Counted from the first letter of the stretch, positions 47,781 through 57,033 are shown. The stretch is DNA of 64,000 nt from an uncultured Pelagibacteraceae bacterium (GCA_902566775.1 CACFKF010000004.1:20207-84206); one strand, 5' to 3'. Numbers and translations: made by a program. The notes: generated by a model from the letters alone, not told the origin.

Positions 47781-48830
47781 TTATCCAGAATGATTCACGG
47801 ATGAGGCAAAATTCCAAGAACAATCAAAACTAGGTATATAAACCCTATCTAAAGTTGTATTTCCAAAGCTTTTATTAAAAACTTTTAGCCAGCTGTTTAC
47901 CTGTTTTGGTTTTTTGTCTTGACTGCCAACTTGGGCAGTTATAACGCCATTCGGTTTAAGTATTCTTTTAAGAGATTTCATATTTTTGGCAGCAAGATCT
48001 ATACAGTATTGATCATCATTTAAATCTACAAATATTTTATCATATCTATTATCTTCTACAGATTTAATACTTTCAAAAGCGTCACCCCATATACATTTTA
48101 CAGAGTTTTTTTTGGTGGCGTTATTTCCAACTTTGCTTAAATATTTACTGCATACTTCAACAACTTCTGGATCTAATTCAAACCAATCAATAAAATTAAA
48201 ATTTTTCGAAATACATTCTCTTGCAACACCTCCATCACCACCGCCAATAATAGCTGCTTTGTCTTTTGCTTTATTTAATTTTAAACCAGAATTTACAAAA
48301 GTTGAACTATATAAATGTTCATCGTTAGTAGCTACTTGTAGCTCATTGTCTATAAACAGTGATTTGCCAAACTGCTCCAGATCCAGTATTTCAATATGCT
48401 GTCCTACTTTCGAAGTAAAATCCTCTAATACATTATTAACAATATAATATTTTTTTAATCCTGGAGAACTATAAATATCATCATAAAGAATAACTGTATC
48501 TCTATTAAATTCTTTTTTAACAATTCTTTTATGTTCAATCTCTTTTTTAATTATATCTATTGCAACCGAAGGAGAAACTTTTCCACAAGTAAAAAAATCG
48601 AAACTTATAATTCCTTTTTCTGGAAAAGTATGAAAACTAATATGGCTTTCCGCTAGTAAAGCTACCAATGTAAAACCTTGTGGTTCAAATTTATGCTTTG
48701 ATATATCTAAGACTGTAACTTTTGCTTTTTTTGCTATTCTATATACCAATTTCTCAAAAAAAGAAGGCGTATACTCTTTCTTCATACCAATGATATCTAA
48801 AGTAATATGCTCTCCTACCTTTTTTGCCAT
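47781..48830 (-). CDS. Fused AdoMet decarboxylase (SpeD) - spermidine synthase (SpeE)
   Basis: From ATG 48830 (349 residues, preceded by GGGAGAA) residues 1-105 are a prokaryotic AdoMet decarboxylase: ESHISFHTFPE holds pyruvoyl-precursor Ser62 and His67, and FFTCG holds Cys82. Residues 112-349 are an aminopropyltransferase with QVATNDEHLY, IIGGGDGGVARE (196-205) and VDLNDD (269). One chain could decarboxylate AdoMet and transfer aminopropyl to putrescine, giving spermidine and MTA. The usual histidine after the DE..Y motif is replaced (VNSGL), so the acceptor may differ. SpeD homologues can also be ornithine or arginine decarboxylases. Confidence 0.88.
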   Translation of the reverse strand: MAKKVGEHITLDIIGMKKEYTPSFFEKLVYRIAKKAKVTVLDISKHKFEPQGFTLVALLAESHISFHTFPEKGIISFDFFTCGKVSPSVAIDIIKKEIEHKRIVKKEFNRDTVILYDDIYSSPGLKKYYIVNNVLEDFTSKVGQHIEILDLEQFGKSLFIDNELQVATNDEHLYSSTFVNSGLKLNKAKDKAAIIGGGDGGVARECISKNFNFIDWFELDPEVVEVCSKYLSKVGNNATKKNSVKCIWGDAFESIKSVEDNRYDKIFVDLNDDQYCIDLAAKNMKSLKRILKPNGVITAQVGSQDKKPKQVNSWLKVFNKSFGNTTLDRVYIPSFDCSWNFASSVNHSG

Positions 48831-48931
48831 TACAAGTTCTCCCGATTCCTTATTAATTATAACTAAACAAATTTTTTTACTTCTTTCAAATAAAAAACTA
48901 CTGTAAAACTTTATCCACAAGGAAGAAAATT

Positions 48932-50965
48932 TTGAAAAATAATTGGTCAAACTCAGAAGCAAAAAAGTATATTAGAAAATATAATAATCTTGGTCATTCT
49001 AAAGATATGGCTCTTCGTGTGTACACGACCAGATTATTAGGGAGAAATAACGAATTAGTTTTACATGGAGGGGGTAATACCTCTGTAAAAACCTCAATTA
49101 GAGACATTGACGGAAAAAAATATGATGTTCTTTGCGTTAAAGGTAGCGGATGGGATATGGCTGAAATTGAACCAGAAGGTCTTCCTGCAGTTAAATTACA
49201 ACCTCTGCTATCAATAAAAAATAAAAAACATTTATCTGATGAAGATATGGTCAGTTACCAAAAAAGAAATCTAATTAATATTAAATCTCCGAACCCTTCG
49301 GTTGAAACATTTTTACATGCATTTTTACCTTTTAAGTTTGTAGATCACACTCATTCTGATGCGATCATGAATGTAACTAATAGATCAAATGGTTTAAATT
49401 TTTGTAAAAAAATATTTGGAAATAAAGTAAGCATAGTCCCATATGTAATGCCTGGATTTGATTTGGCAAAAAAAATAAATGAAGTTTATTCAAAAAATCC
49501 AAATATCAACTGCTTAATATTATTAAATCATGGAATATTTACATTTGCAGATAATGCGAAAGAATCTTATGACTTAATGATTAAATATGTCTCACAAGCA
49601 GAAAGAGCTATAAAAAGACTCAAATCAAAAAAAATAAAACAAATAAAAAATTATCCAATAAAATTTAGTCCATATGAAATCGCTCCAATAATAAGGGGTC
49701 TTTTATCAGAAAGCAAAGATCAAAAATTCATAATTAATTATAGGCTAAACAAAAAATTAAAATATTTTATTAATGGCAAAAATATAAAAACTTATTCTTC
49801 AAAAGGAACTGCAACACCAGATCATGTGATTAGAGTTAAGCCTTTCCCGTTAATAATAACTCCTAAAAAAAATTCAACTATTGAAGAATTTAGAATAATT
49901 GCAAAAAAAGCATTCGATAATTACAGAAAAAAATACATAAAATATTTCAACACCAACAGAAAAAAAGTTAAAGGAAAAAAAACTATGCTTGATACTTCGC
50001 CAAGAGTAGTTTTAGTACAAAATGTTGGTTTATTTAGTGTTGGTAAAGATTTAAAATCTGCAATAATTGCTGGTGATCTTACTGAAACAAATGCTAAAGT
50101 GATTTCAACAGTTGAAGAAACATCTACTTATAAATTTATACCTGAGAAAGACTTGTTTGATGTAGAGTATTGGTCATTAGAACAAGCAAAAATAAAAAAA
50201 GCAAAAAAACTCTTAGAAGGAAATGTAGTCGTTATAACAGGTAGCACTGGAACAATAGGTTTTGAAACATACAAAATTTTTAAAAGTTATGGAGCTGAAG
50301 TTATTCTTCTTGATTTTGATCATAAAAAAATTAAAGAACTACAGTCTAAAATTAAAGACACTTGCATATATTGTGATGTGACTGACAAAAAAAGTGTTGA
50401 AAATGCTTTTAAAAAAATATGTGAGAAATTTGGCGGAATAGATATTCTAATTTCTAATGCCGGAAATGCACCAAGTGGTACTATAGGTGAAGTGAGTGAC
50501 GATGTATTAAGAAAAAGTTTTGAAATTAATTTTTTTTCCCATCAAAATTGTGCATCCGAAGCTGTTAAAATAATGAAAAAGCAAAATATAAATGGCTGCT
50601 TACTTTTTAATATATCAAAACAATCGGTAAACCCTGGAAAAAATTTTGGTCCTTATGGATTGCCAAAATCTGCCTTGCTGAGTTTGTGCAAACAATACGC
50701 GGTAGATTATGGTTCTCATGGAATTAGATCAAATGGTGTTAATGCTGATAGAATAAAAAGTGGTTTGATGACCGAAAAAATGATTAAAAGTAGAGCTAAA
50801 GCTAGAGCTGTAACTACCAATGATTATATGAAAGGAAATTTATTATTAAATGAAGTTAAAGCTACTGATGTTGCAAAAGCTTTTTTTCATTTAGCTATTT
50901 CAAAAAAAACTACTGGGGCTGTCCTTACGGTTGATGGGGGAAATATAGCTGCTTCTTTAAGATAA
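48932..50965 (+). CDS. Fused class II aldolase - short-chain dehydrogenase
   Basis: The 677-residue protein has an N-terminal class II aldolase/adducin domain (HGGGNTSVK near 45; zinc ligands in VDHTHSD, His139 and His141, and NHGIF, His200) and a C-terminal SDR (VVITGSTGTIGFETY; catalytic YGLPK). This is the RhaD/RhaE-like bifunctional architecture. No rhamnose genes are nearby, while mtnA and mtnP are. It may therefore cleave methylthioribulose-1-phosphate to DHAP plus methylthioacetaldehyde and oxidise or reduce the aldehyde. Start is TTG with AAGGAA at 48919-48924. Confidence 0.88.
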   Translation: MKNNWSNSEAKKYIRKYNNLGHSKDMALRVYTTRLLGRNNELVLHGGGNTSVKTSIRDIDGKKYDVLCVKGSGWDMAEIEPEGLPAVKLQPLLSIKNKKHLSDEDMVSYQKRNLINIKSPNPSVETFLHAFLPFKFVDHTHSDAIMNVTNRSNGLNFCKKIFGNKVSIVPYVMPGFDLAKKINEVYSKNPNINCLILLNHGIFTFADNAKESYDLMIKYVSQAERAIKRLKSKKIKQIKNYPIKFSPYEIAPIIRGLLSESKDQKFIINYRLNKKLKYFINGKNIKTYSSKGTATPDHVIRVKPFPLIITPKKNSTIEEFRIIAKKAFDNYRKKYIKYFNTNRKKVKGKKTMLDTSPRVVLVQNVGLFSVGKDLKSAIIAGDLTETNAKVISTVEETSTYKFIPEKDLFDVEYWSLEQAKIKKAKKLLEGNVVVITGSTGTIGFETYKIFKSYGAEVILLDFDHKKIKELQSKIKDTCIYCDVTDKKSVENAFKKICEKFGGIDILISNAGNAPSGTIGEVSDDVLRKSFEINFFSHQNCASEAVKIMKKQNINGCLLFNISKQSVNPGKNFGPYGLPKSALLSLCKQYAVDYGSHGIRSNGVNADRIKSGLMTEKMIKSRAKARAVTTNDYMKGNLLLNEVKATDVAKAFFHLAISKKTTGAVLTVDGGNIAASLR

Positions 50966-50966
50966 A

Positions 50967-51944
50967 TTATAATAAAAAATTCATTACCCCTATATCTTGA
51001 TTGGCTGAGTTTTTAATTGGTTTTTCGATAATTTTTTTAAGTTCATTTTCATCTATAATTTTTAAATTCGATATTAGTCCTGCAATAGCAACTTCTGCAG
51101 CTCTAGCTGCACCATCAATAATTTTAACAGCTAATGCAGATTTTTTTTCTGGTATTAAAGCAACAAAAACTCCTTCTGCGCCATTTTTAAAAAAAATTCT
51201 TCCTTTGGAAAGTTTCGTTAATATACAGTTAACACTATTAGTTCCTCCTGTTATTTCTGGAAATTTTATACATGAATCAAAAATTCTTTTTGCAATATTT
51301 GAATTTTCGTTCAAACTTTTAAAATCAGAAATTTTTGCAGCTGCTAAAGCAAAATTTTTTAAAGGAATTAATGGATTTGGTAAAGTACACCCGTCCACCC
51401 CTATATTTTGTATTTTATACTCTGATAAGTCTTGAATTAGGTTAATTAAATCTTTTTGGATTGGATGTTCTTTTTTTTGATAATTTTTAATTGGGAAATT
51501 TTTATGTTTACATACCGCTAAATGACCACAGTGTTTTCCAGAACAATTATGAAAAATTCTTCTCTTTTTTTTATATTTCAAAAAAGTCTTAAATTTATCT
51601 TCTAAATTCCAAGGCCAATCATGTCCACATGAAAGATTTTCTTCATTTAAATTCATTTTATCTAGCCAATTAGAAATTAGCTCTTGATGAAAATTTTCAG
51701 AATGATGAGATGCAGTAGTTATTGCAATTAGTTGATCTGATAAATTCAAAGCTTCTGCAACTCCACCTTTATAAAGATTTAAAGATTGAATCGGCTTTAA
51801 TGCAGATCTAGGATATATAGACAAATCTGAATCGCCCCATTCTTTCAAAATTTCCCCTGAAGAATTAATTAGTATAGCTACACCATGATGAAAACTTTCT
51901 ACTTCGCCACTTCTAGCGACCTCAACCATTTTAATAGTTTTCAT
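50967..51944 (-). CDS. Asparaginase (L-asparaginase II family)
   Basis: The 325-residue protein matches the asparaginase family represented by PF06089: VEVARSGEVESFHHGVAIL, YPRSALKPIQSL, HNCSGKHCGHLAVC and VDGCTLPNPLIPL. It is predicted cytoplasmic and should release ammonia from asparagine or a related amide. Its start overlaps the mtnA stop as ATGA, making it the last gene of the mtn operon. The reason for this pairing is unclear. Confidence 0.87.
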   Translation of the reverse strand: MKTIKMVEVARSGEVESFHHGVAILINSSGEILKEWGDSDLSIYPRSALKPIQSLNLYKGGVAEALNLSDQLIAITTASHHSENFHQELISNWLDKMNLNEENLSCGHDWPWNLEDKFKTFLKYKKKRRIFHNCSGKHCGHLAVCKHKNFPIKNYQKKEHPIQKDLINLIQDLSEYKIQNIGVDGCTLPNPLIPLKNFALAAAKISDFKSLNENSNIAKRIFDSCIKFPEITGGTNSVNCILTKLSKGRIFFKNGAEGVFVALIPEKKSALAVKIIDGAARAAEVAIAGLISNLKIIDENELKKIIEKPIKNSANQDIGVMNFLL

Positions 51945-53011
51945 TTAAACAATTTCTTTAGTCCATCTGTTGAAGCTTCACAAATTCCCTTTTCAGTTAT
52001 CAATCCAGTTACATATTTTGCTGGTGTAATGTCAAAAGCTAAATTCATTGATTTGCTTTTTTTAGGATAAATTAAAATTTTTTTTATATCATTATTTTCA
52101 TCTAATCCCTCAACATGGGATAATTCTTCTGAGTTTCTTTCTTCAATAGGAATATCCTTAAAATCTTTTATATCCCAATCTATAGTTGAACTTGGTAACG
52201 CTACATAGAAAGGAACATTGTTATCTTTTGCTGCTAATGCTTTAAGATAGGTACCAATTTTGTTTGCAACATCTCCTGTTGAAAGTGTTCTATCAGTTCC
52301 AACAATACACATATCAACCTCTCCTCTTTGCATTAATATTCCTCCTGTATTGTCTGCAATAATAGTGTTTGGTACTTCTTCTTCATTTAGTTCGTAAGAA
52401 GTTAAATTAGCTCCTTGATTTCTTGGTCTAGTTTCATCTACCCAGACATGAACAGGTATACCTTTTTTATGTGCATGATAAATTGGAGAAGTTGCTGTAC
52501 CCCAGTTTATTGTAGCAAGCCAACCTGCATTGCAATGAGTTAAAACATTTACTGTATCTTTTTTTTTGTTATAGATTTCTTCAATTATTTTTAAACCGTT
52601 TAAACCAATATTTTCACAAAACTTAATATCTTCTTCACATATTTCTTTTGCTTCATTTAAAGCAATTGTAAAAATTTGATCACTATTAACTCTTGAAAGT
52701 TTTTTCATCATTCTATCTACTGCCCACTTAAGATTAATTGCTGTAGGTCTAGAGTTAATAAGATCTTGACTTGATTTTTTTAAAAAGGATTGATCATTAT
52801 TTTCTATAATTGCTAAAACTAATCCATACGCAGCTGTTGCTCCAATAAGAGGTGCCCCTCTTACTTCCATTGTTTTGATCGCATTAATTGCATCTTTTAC
52901 TGTTTTAAGATCCTTAATTATAAATTGATGTGGGAGTTTTGTTTGATCAATAATTTTTACAACATTATTTTCAAACCAGATTGTACGATATTCTTTGCCT
53001 TCTATTTTCAT
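51941..53011 (-). CDS. mtnA: Methylthioribose-1-phosphate isomerase
   Basis: The 356-residue eIF2B-like isomerase converts MTR-1-P to methylthioribulose-1-P. It has MEVRGAPLIGATAAYG near residue 50, LTHCNAGWLATINWGTA (catalytic Cys near 160), WVDETRPRNQGANLT, and VGTDRTLSTGDVANKIGTY (catalytic Asp). It lies 6 bases after the secreted hydrolase gene and is coupled to asparaginase. No mtnB, C, D or K is visible in the window. Confidence 0.94.
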   Translation of the reverse strand: MKIEGKEYRTIWFENNVVKIIDQTKLPHQFIIKDLKTVKDAINAIKTMEVRGAPLIGATAAYGLVLAIIENNDQSFLKKSSQDLINSRPTAINLKWAVDRMMKKLSRVNSDQIFTIALNEAKEICEEDIKFCENIGLNGLKIIEEIYNKKKDTVNVLTHCNAGWLATINWGTATSPIYHAHKKGIPVHVWVDETRPRNQGANLTSYELNEEEVPNTIIADNTGGILMQRGEVDMCIVGTDRTLSTGDVANKIGTYLKALAAKDNNVPFYVALPSSTIDWDIKDFKDIPIEERNSEELSHVEGLDENNDIKKILIYPKKSKSMNLAFDITPAKYVTGLITEKGICEASTDGLKKLFK

Positions 53012-53017
53012 TTAATT

Positions 53018-54454
53018 TTATGATTTTAACGCATTAACAAAAAATGGCACGGCTATACCAACAGTTTCTTGTCCGTGGTCACCGCCAACTGTTGTTCCTT
53101 TATCTCCACATTTTTTGTAAATCTTTATGTATAGTTTTCTATATAATTTATTACTAGCTCCTGGTTTATCACCAGCTTTGATAAATTTTTTCCTCCATTT
53201 TTCTAAATCCATTTTAAAGAATTTAGCCATAGGTTCTTGTAAATTTTCTGTAATAAATCCTTTATCATCTATAAGCCAGCCATCAGGAAAATTTATTTCG
53301 CATTTATTCATATGTATACATCCTTTGCAATTTTCTGTTGGTGTATCTGAATAAAAATCGTGATGCCAACCTTCTTTAACAATAACTTCAACATCACCTC
53401 CAGCTTTTTTCATTTTTTCTGCGTACTTAACACAAAATTTTGCTGGAGTGTAATCATCGGCACCTCCAAGTAAAAATAATATTTTTGCTGGTGTTGGTGT
53501 CGGATTTTCAAATCCCACATTATAACAATCTGGAGCCATTGGGAGCGAAGCTAAATAATAATTTTCTTCTCCAAGCACAACATCAGAAAATTTTTTTTCA
53601 ACAGCCATGCTGGAAGCGCTTCCGCCTCTTGATAAACCCGTAATACCCAACTTTTTAGCATTAACTCTTGGATGTTTATCTAATATTTTATATGCAACTA
53701 AAGCATCTAGCTCCCCTGCATTAATAGAAACTTTACCTTGATTGGTTGCAGTTTCTTTAGCACCTCTACTTGTAAAATTATCTATTTCAAAAATACCAAT
53801 ATTGTTTTTTAATAATTGATTTTTAAAATCATTGCGCCATGATTGAGTTACACTGGTAAACTCACTTGGACCTCCACTACTATGAACTGTAACGACTACT
53901 GGCAAGTTATCACCTTCTTTGGGAAGTATTAATTTTCCTGAAACTTCAACAGGAGAATTTACGTAAGATCCATTTATAATTGTTAATGGTATACCTGGAT
54001 TATAGCTTGTAAATTTTATTATCTCTTCAGTTGCTTCGCTTAAATATTTGAAAGGAGTAAAGTGTGGCGGGCGATCTACTTTAAAAAATCTTCCTTTGCA
54101 TTCCCAATCTGGCTCAGATTTGAACTTACCTTTTAAAGTTGCTTCTTTATCACTAATAAATTCACCCGAATATTTAATTGTTCCTTTATAGCCATCACTA
54201 AAAGTTAATTTTTCAGTAATATTTATTTTATTATTTTCAATTTTTCCCTTAAATACAAAATTTTTTTTGTTCCATCTATTAAAAGGTCCTAGTGAAAACT
54301 CATTGTTTTCAACATTTACAACAAAAGCAGATTCATGCCATTCCCACTTTCCTTGTTTGCAATGAATGTCCAATTTCCAAGAATTAGGATATTCTTCAGA
54401 ATTAGCTGTTGTAGAAAATATTAATAATAAGATTAATAAAAATATTTTTTTCAT
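53018..54454 (-). CDS. Large secreted dienelactone-hydrolase-like protein
   Basis: The 478-residue protein has a signal peptide (MKKIFLLILLLIFSTTANS), an N-terminal beta-rich domain (about 20-130) of repeated GKI/GEF/GKF strands with paired cysteines, and a C-terminal alpha/beta hydrolase with VTVHSSGGPSEF, GITGLSRGGSASSM (nucleophile Ser), LGGADDYTPAKFC and KEGWHHDFYSD. It is a paralogue of the protein at 40395. Its ATG overlaps the mtnP stop (ATGA), so a periplasmic hydrolase is cotranslated with MTA salvage. Confidence 0.85.
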   Translation of the reverse strand: MKKIFLLILLLIFSTTANSEEYPNSWKLDIHCKQGKWEWHESAFVVNVENNEFSLGPFNRWNKKNFVFKGKIENNKINITEKLTFSDGYKGTIKYSGEFISDKEATLKGKFKSEPDWECKGRFFKVDRPPHFTPFKYLSEATEEIIKFTSYNPGIPLTIINGSYVNSPVEVSGKLILPKEGDNLPVVVTVHSSGGPSEFTSVTQSWRNDFKNQLLKNNIGIFEIDNFTSRGAKETATNQGKVSINAGELDALVAYKILDKHPRVNAKKLGITGLSRGGSASSMAVEKKFSDVVLGEENYYLASLPMAPDCYNVGFENPTPTPAKILFLLGGADDYTPAKFCVKYAEKMKKAGGDVEVIVKEGWHHDFYSDTPTENCKGCIHMNKCEINFPDGWLIDDKGFITENLQEPMAKFFKMDLEKWRKKFIKAGDKPGASNKLYRKLYIKIYKKCGDKGTTVGGDHGQETVGIAVPFFVNALKS

Positions 54455-55323
54455 TTATTTAAAACTCTTCCTGCAACTGTTTTTAACTTATCTTTAGTTT
54501 TTTGTGTTCTTTTTTCTGGAGCTGTAATAATTGCTACATCTAAACAATTATTAGCAGGATCTTTTGGATCAATGTGATTTTCAAAATTATCAATCAAATT
54601 TTTTATCATATTTTTTGCTTTAGCAGCATTGCTTAAAAGAACTTTAATTACTTGTTGTACATCTACATTTTCATGATCTGGATGCCAACAATCATAATCT
54701 GTTACCATTGAAACTGAAGCGTATCTAATTTCGGCTTCTCTCGCCAACTTTGCTTCAGGCATGTTGGTCATGCCAATAACGTCTGCCTTCCAAGACCTGT
54801 AAAGGTTTGATTCTGCTAAAGTTGAAAATTGAGGCCCTTCCATAACAACATAAGTTCCACCTCTTTGATATTCAATTTTTTCTTTTTTAATCGCATCTTC
54901 ACATGCATTCATTAATCCATTTGATGTAGGATGAGCCATTGAAACATGTGCTACAATTTCATCATCAAAAAAAGTTTTATTTCTTGCAAAAGTTCTATCA
55001 ATAAATTGATCTACTATTACAAATTTTCCTGGTGACAAATTTTCTTTTAACGAACCAACAGCTGAAACAGATACTATATCTGTAACCCCTAGTTGTTTTA
55101 AAGAATCAATATTAGCTCTAAAATTAATTTTTGAAGGAGATATAAAGTGTCCTCTTCCATGTCTTGGAAGGAAATAAACCTCTTTATTATTAAATTTGGT
55201 TTTTAAAATAGAATCGGAAGGTTTTCCCCATGGGGTATCTATTTTAATTAATTCTCTTTCCTTAAATTCTTCCACATCATAAAGACCACTTCCTCCAATA
55301 ATTGCTAATTTATTATTTGCCAT
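54451..55323 (-). CDS. mtnP: Methylthioadenosine phosphorylase
   Basis: The 290-residue enzyme has AIIGGSGLYDVEEF, PRHGRGHFISPSKINFRANI, VSAVGSLKE and the purine-binding YVVMEGPQFSTLAESNLYRS with MTNMPEAKLAREAEI. It cleaves MTA to adenine and MTR-1-P. I chose ATG 55323 because the start motif begins there; codons further upstream run into the apt promoter. apt is divergent with 44 bases between starts. Confidence 0.93.
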   Translation of the reverse strand: MANNKLAIIGGSGLYDVEEFKERELIKIDTPWGKPSDSILKTKFNNKEVYFLPRHGRGHFISPSKINFRANIDSLKQLGVTDIVSVSAVGSLKENLSPGKFVIVDQFIDRTFARNKTFFDDEIVAHVSMAHPTSNGLMNACEDAIKKEKIEYQRGGTYVVMEGPQFSTLAESNLYRSWKADVIGMTNMPEAKLAREAEIRYASVSMVTDYDCWHPDHENVDVQQVIKVLLSNAAKAKNMIKNLIDNFENHIDPKDPANNCLDVAIITAPEKRTQKTKDKLKTVAGRVLNK

Positions 55324-55367
55324 ATGTTCAAAAATATCTAAGATTTTATATATTATTACATATAAAA

Positions 55368-55895
55368 ATGAACCTAAAAGACTACATACGTTCAATAAAA
55401 GATTACCCAAAAAAAGGGATATTATTTAGAGATATCACTACTTTAATAAAGAATGAAAAAGCTTTTAATAAATGTATTGATGAAATAGTTGATAGAACTA
55501 AAAAATTTAAATTTGATAAAATTGCTGCAATTGAATCTAGAGGTTTTGTTTTTGCTTCTGCAGTTTCTTATCTGTTAAAAAAACCTTTTATTCTTTTAAG
55601 AAAGCAAAATAAACTTCCTGCTGAAACTCACTCAGTTGAATTTGAGTTAGAATATGGAAAAGCTACAATGGAAATTCATAAAGATGCTATTGAAGAAAAT
55701 GACTCAGTTTTGCTAATCGATGATTTAATTGCAACTGGAGGGACAGCAGAAGCTGCGGCAAAATTAATTGAAATTTCAAAGGGCAAAGTTGCTGGTTTTA
55801 TTTTTGTAATTAATTTGTTTGATCTTGGTGGAAATAACAATTTGGTTAAAAAAGGTCATAAAGTTGAAAATCTTATTGAATTTCCTGGGCACTAG
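55368..55895 (+). CDS. apt: Adenine phosphoribosyltransferase
   Basis: The 175-residue enzyme recycles adenine to AMP. It has SIKDYPKKGILFRDIT, ESRGFVFASAVSY and the PRPP loop VLLIDDLIATGGTAEAA. Adenine is released by MtnP next door, so the divergent pair forms one salvage route. I chose the ATG at 55368; an in-frame ATG 66 bases earlier would add a hydrophobic tail absent from the family. Confidence 0.96.
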   Translation: MNLKDYIRSIKDYPKKGILFRDITTLIKNEKAFNKCIDEIVDRTKKFKFDKIAAIESRGFVFASAVSYLLKKPFILLRKQNKLPAETHSVEFELEYGKATMEIHKDAIEENDSVLLIDDLIATGGTAEAAAKLIEISKGKVAGFIFVINLFDLGGNNNLVKKGHKVENLIEFPGH

Positions 55896-55966
55896 CTAAC
55901 TTTTAATTATCCACAACTAATTAATTAAATTGCAATTACTATAAATATTAATATGTTCCTTCAGTT

Positions 55967-57001
55967 GTGAGATTAGAAGAAGACATAAAACTAGACTATT
56001 CTGATGTTCTGTTTAGACCAAAACGAAGTACTTTGCAGAGCAGAAAAGACGTCAATTTAAAAAGAACCTACAAATTTAAGTATAGCAAAAACGAATGGTC
56101 GGGAATTCCTATAATGGCGGCAAATATGGATGGCGTAGGTGAGCTAGATATTGCTGAAAATTTAGCTGAGTTTGAAATGATAACTTGTTTAACAAAACAA
56201 CATGATATTAAAAAAATAAAAAAATGTAAAAATATTAAAAAAATATTCTCTCATATATCTCTAAGCGCAGGTATTAAAAAGGAAGATTTTGAAAATTTAA
56301 ATGAAGTTCTTAAAGAATTTAGTTTTATAAAGTTTATTTGTATAGATGTTGCAAATGGTTATTCGGAACATTTTAGTAAATTTGTTAAGTCCGTAAGAGA
56401 TAAATACCCTACTAAAACAATTATAGCTGGAAATGTTGTTACTGCGGATATGACTCAAGAATTAATTCTTTCAGGTGCTGACATTGTAAAAGTAGGAATT
56501 GGACCAGGTAGTGTATGCACAACAAGAATTCAAACTGGTGTTGGGTACCCTCAGTTAAGCGCGGTAATTGAATGTGCAGATGCTGCACATGGACTGGGAG
56601 CTCACATAATTGCGGATGGTGGTTGTACATGTCCCGGGGATGTTGCAAAAGGATTTGGTGGAGGTGCAGACTTTGTAATGTTGGGTGGAATGTTTGCTGG
56701 ACACGATGAAGGAAAAGGCAAATTAATTAAATCAAATGGAAAAAAATATATAGAGTTTTACGGTTCAAGTTCCGATGTCGCAAATAAAAAACACTATGGT
56801 GGTTTGTCAGATTATAGAAGCAGCGAGGGTAGAACTGTTCGAATAAAATATAGAGGCAAAATAAGAGATACTATTTTAAATATATTAGGTGGAGTAAGAA
56901 GTAGTTGTACTTACGTAGGCGCACCATCGTTAAAACAATTAAGCAAGTGTACTACTTTTGTTAGAGTATCTAATCAATATAACGAAACATTCGTTGAATA
57001 A
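55967..57001 (+). CDS. guaC: GMP reductase
   Basis: The 344-residue IMPDH/GMPR barrel has DYSDVLFRPKRSTLQSRKDV, the catalytic loop VGIGPGSVCTTRIQTGVGYP and ADGGCTCPGDVAKGFGGGAD, with YGSSSD later. Absence of CBS domains and the RSTLQSR segment favour GuaC over GuaB. It converts GMP to IMP. The start is a GTG at 55967. The 32-base tRNA fragment begins immediately after its TAA, so the hot spot abuts this gene. Confidence 0.93.
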   Translation: MRLEEDIKLDYSDVLFRPKRSTLQSRKDVNLKRTYKFKYSKNEWSGIPIMAANMDGVGELDIAENLAEFEMITCLTKQHDIKKIKKCKNIKKIFSHISLSAGIKKEDFENLNEVLKEFSFIKFICIDVANGYSEHFSKFVKSVRDKYPTKTIIAGNVVTADMTQELILSGADIVKVGIGPGSVCTTRIQTGVGYPQLSAVIECADAAHGLGAHIIADGGCTCPGDVAKGFGGGADFVMLGGMFAGHDEGKGKLIKSNGKKYIEFYGSSSDVANKKHYGGLSDYRSSEGRTVRIKYRGKIRDTILNILGGVRSSCTYVGAPSLKQLSKCTTFVRVSNQYNETFVE

Positions 57002-57033
57002 TGGTAGCGGGAAGTGGGATCGAACCACTGACC
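57002..57033 (-). repeat. 32-base 3' fragment of tRNA-Met (left att-like site)
   Basis: The bases TGGTAGCGGGAAGTGGG onward are identical for 32 positions to the 3' end (acceptor strand, CCA and T-arm) of the intact tRNA-Met at 62199-62275, in the same orientation; similarity stops at the end of the T-arm. It begins right after the guaC stop. This is the expected trace of site-specific integration into a tRNA 3' end. Confidence 0.85.

Noticed and set aside
48831..48962. A 44-residue N-terminal extension of the SpeD-SpeE fusion
   Set aside because: The upstream in-frame codons lie in the divergent promoter region and do not resemble SpeD; a ribosome site precedes ATG 48830.
48932..50965. Rhamnose-catabolism aldolase/lactaldehyde dehydrogenase as a firm call
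   Set aside because: The domain layout fits, but no rhamnose isomerase, kinase or transporter is in the window, while MTA salvage genes are, so the substrate is left open.
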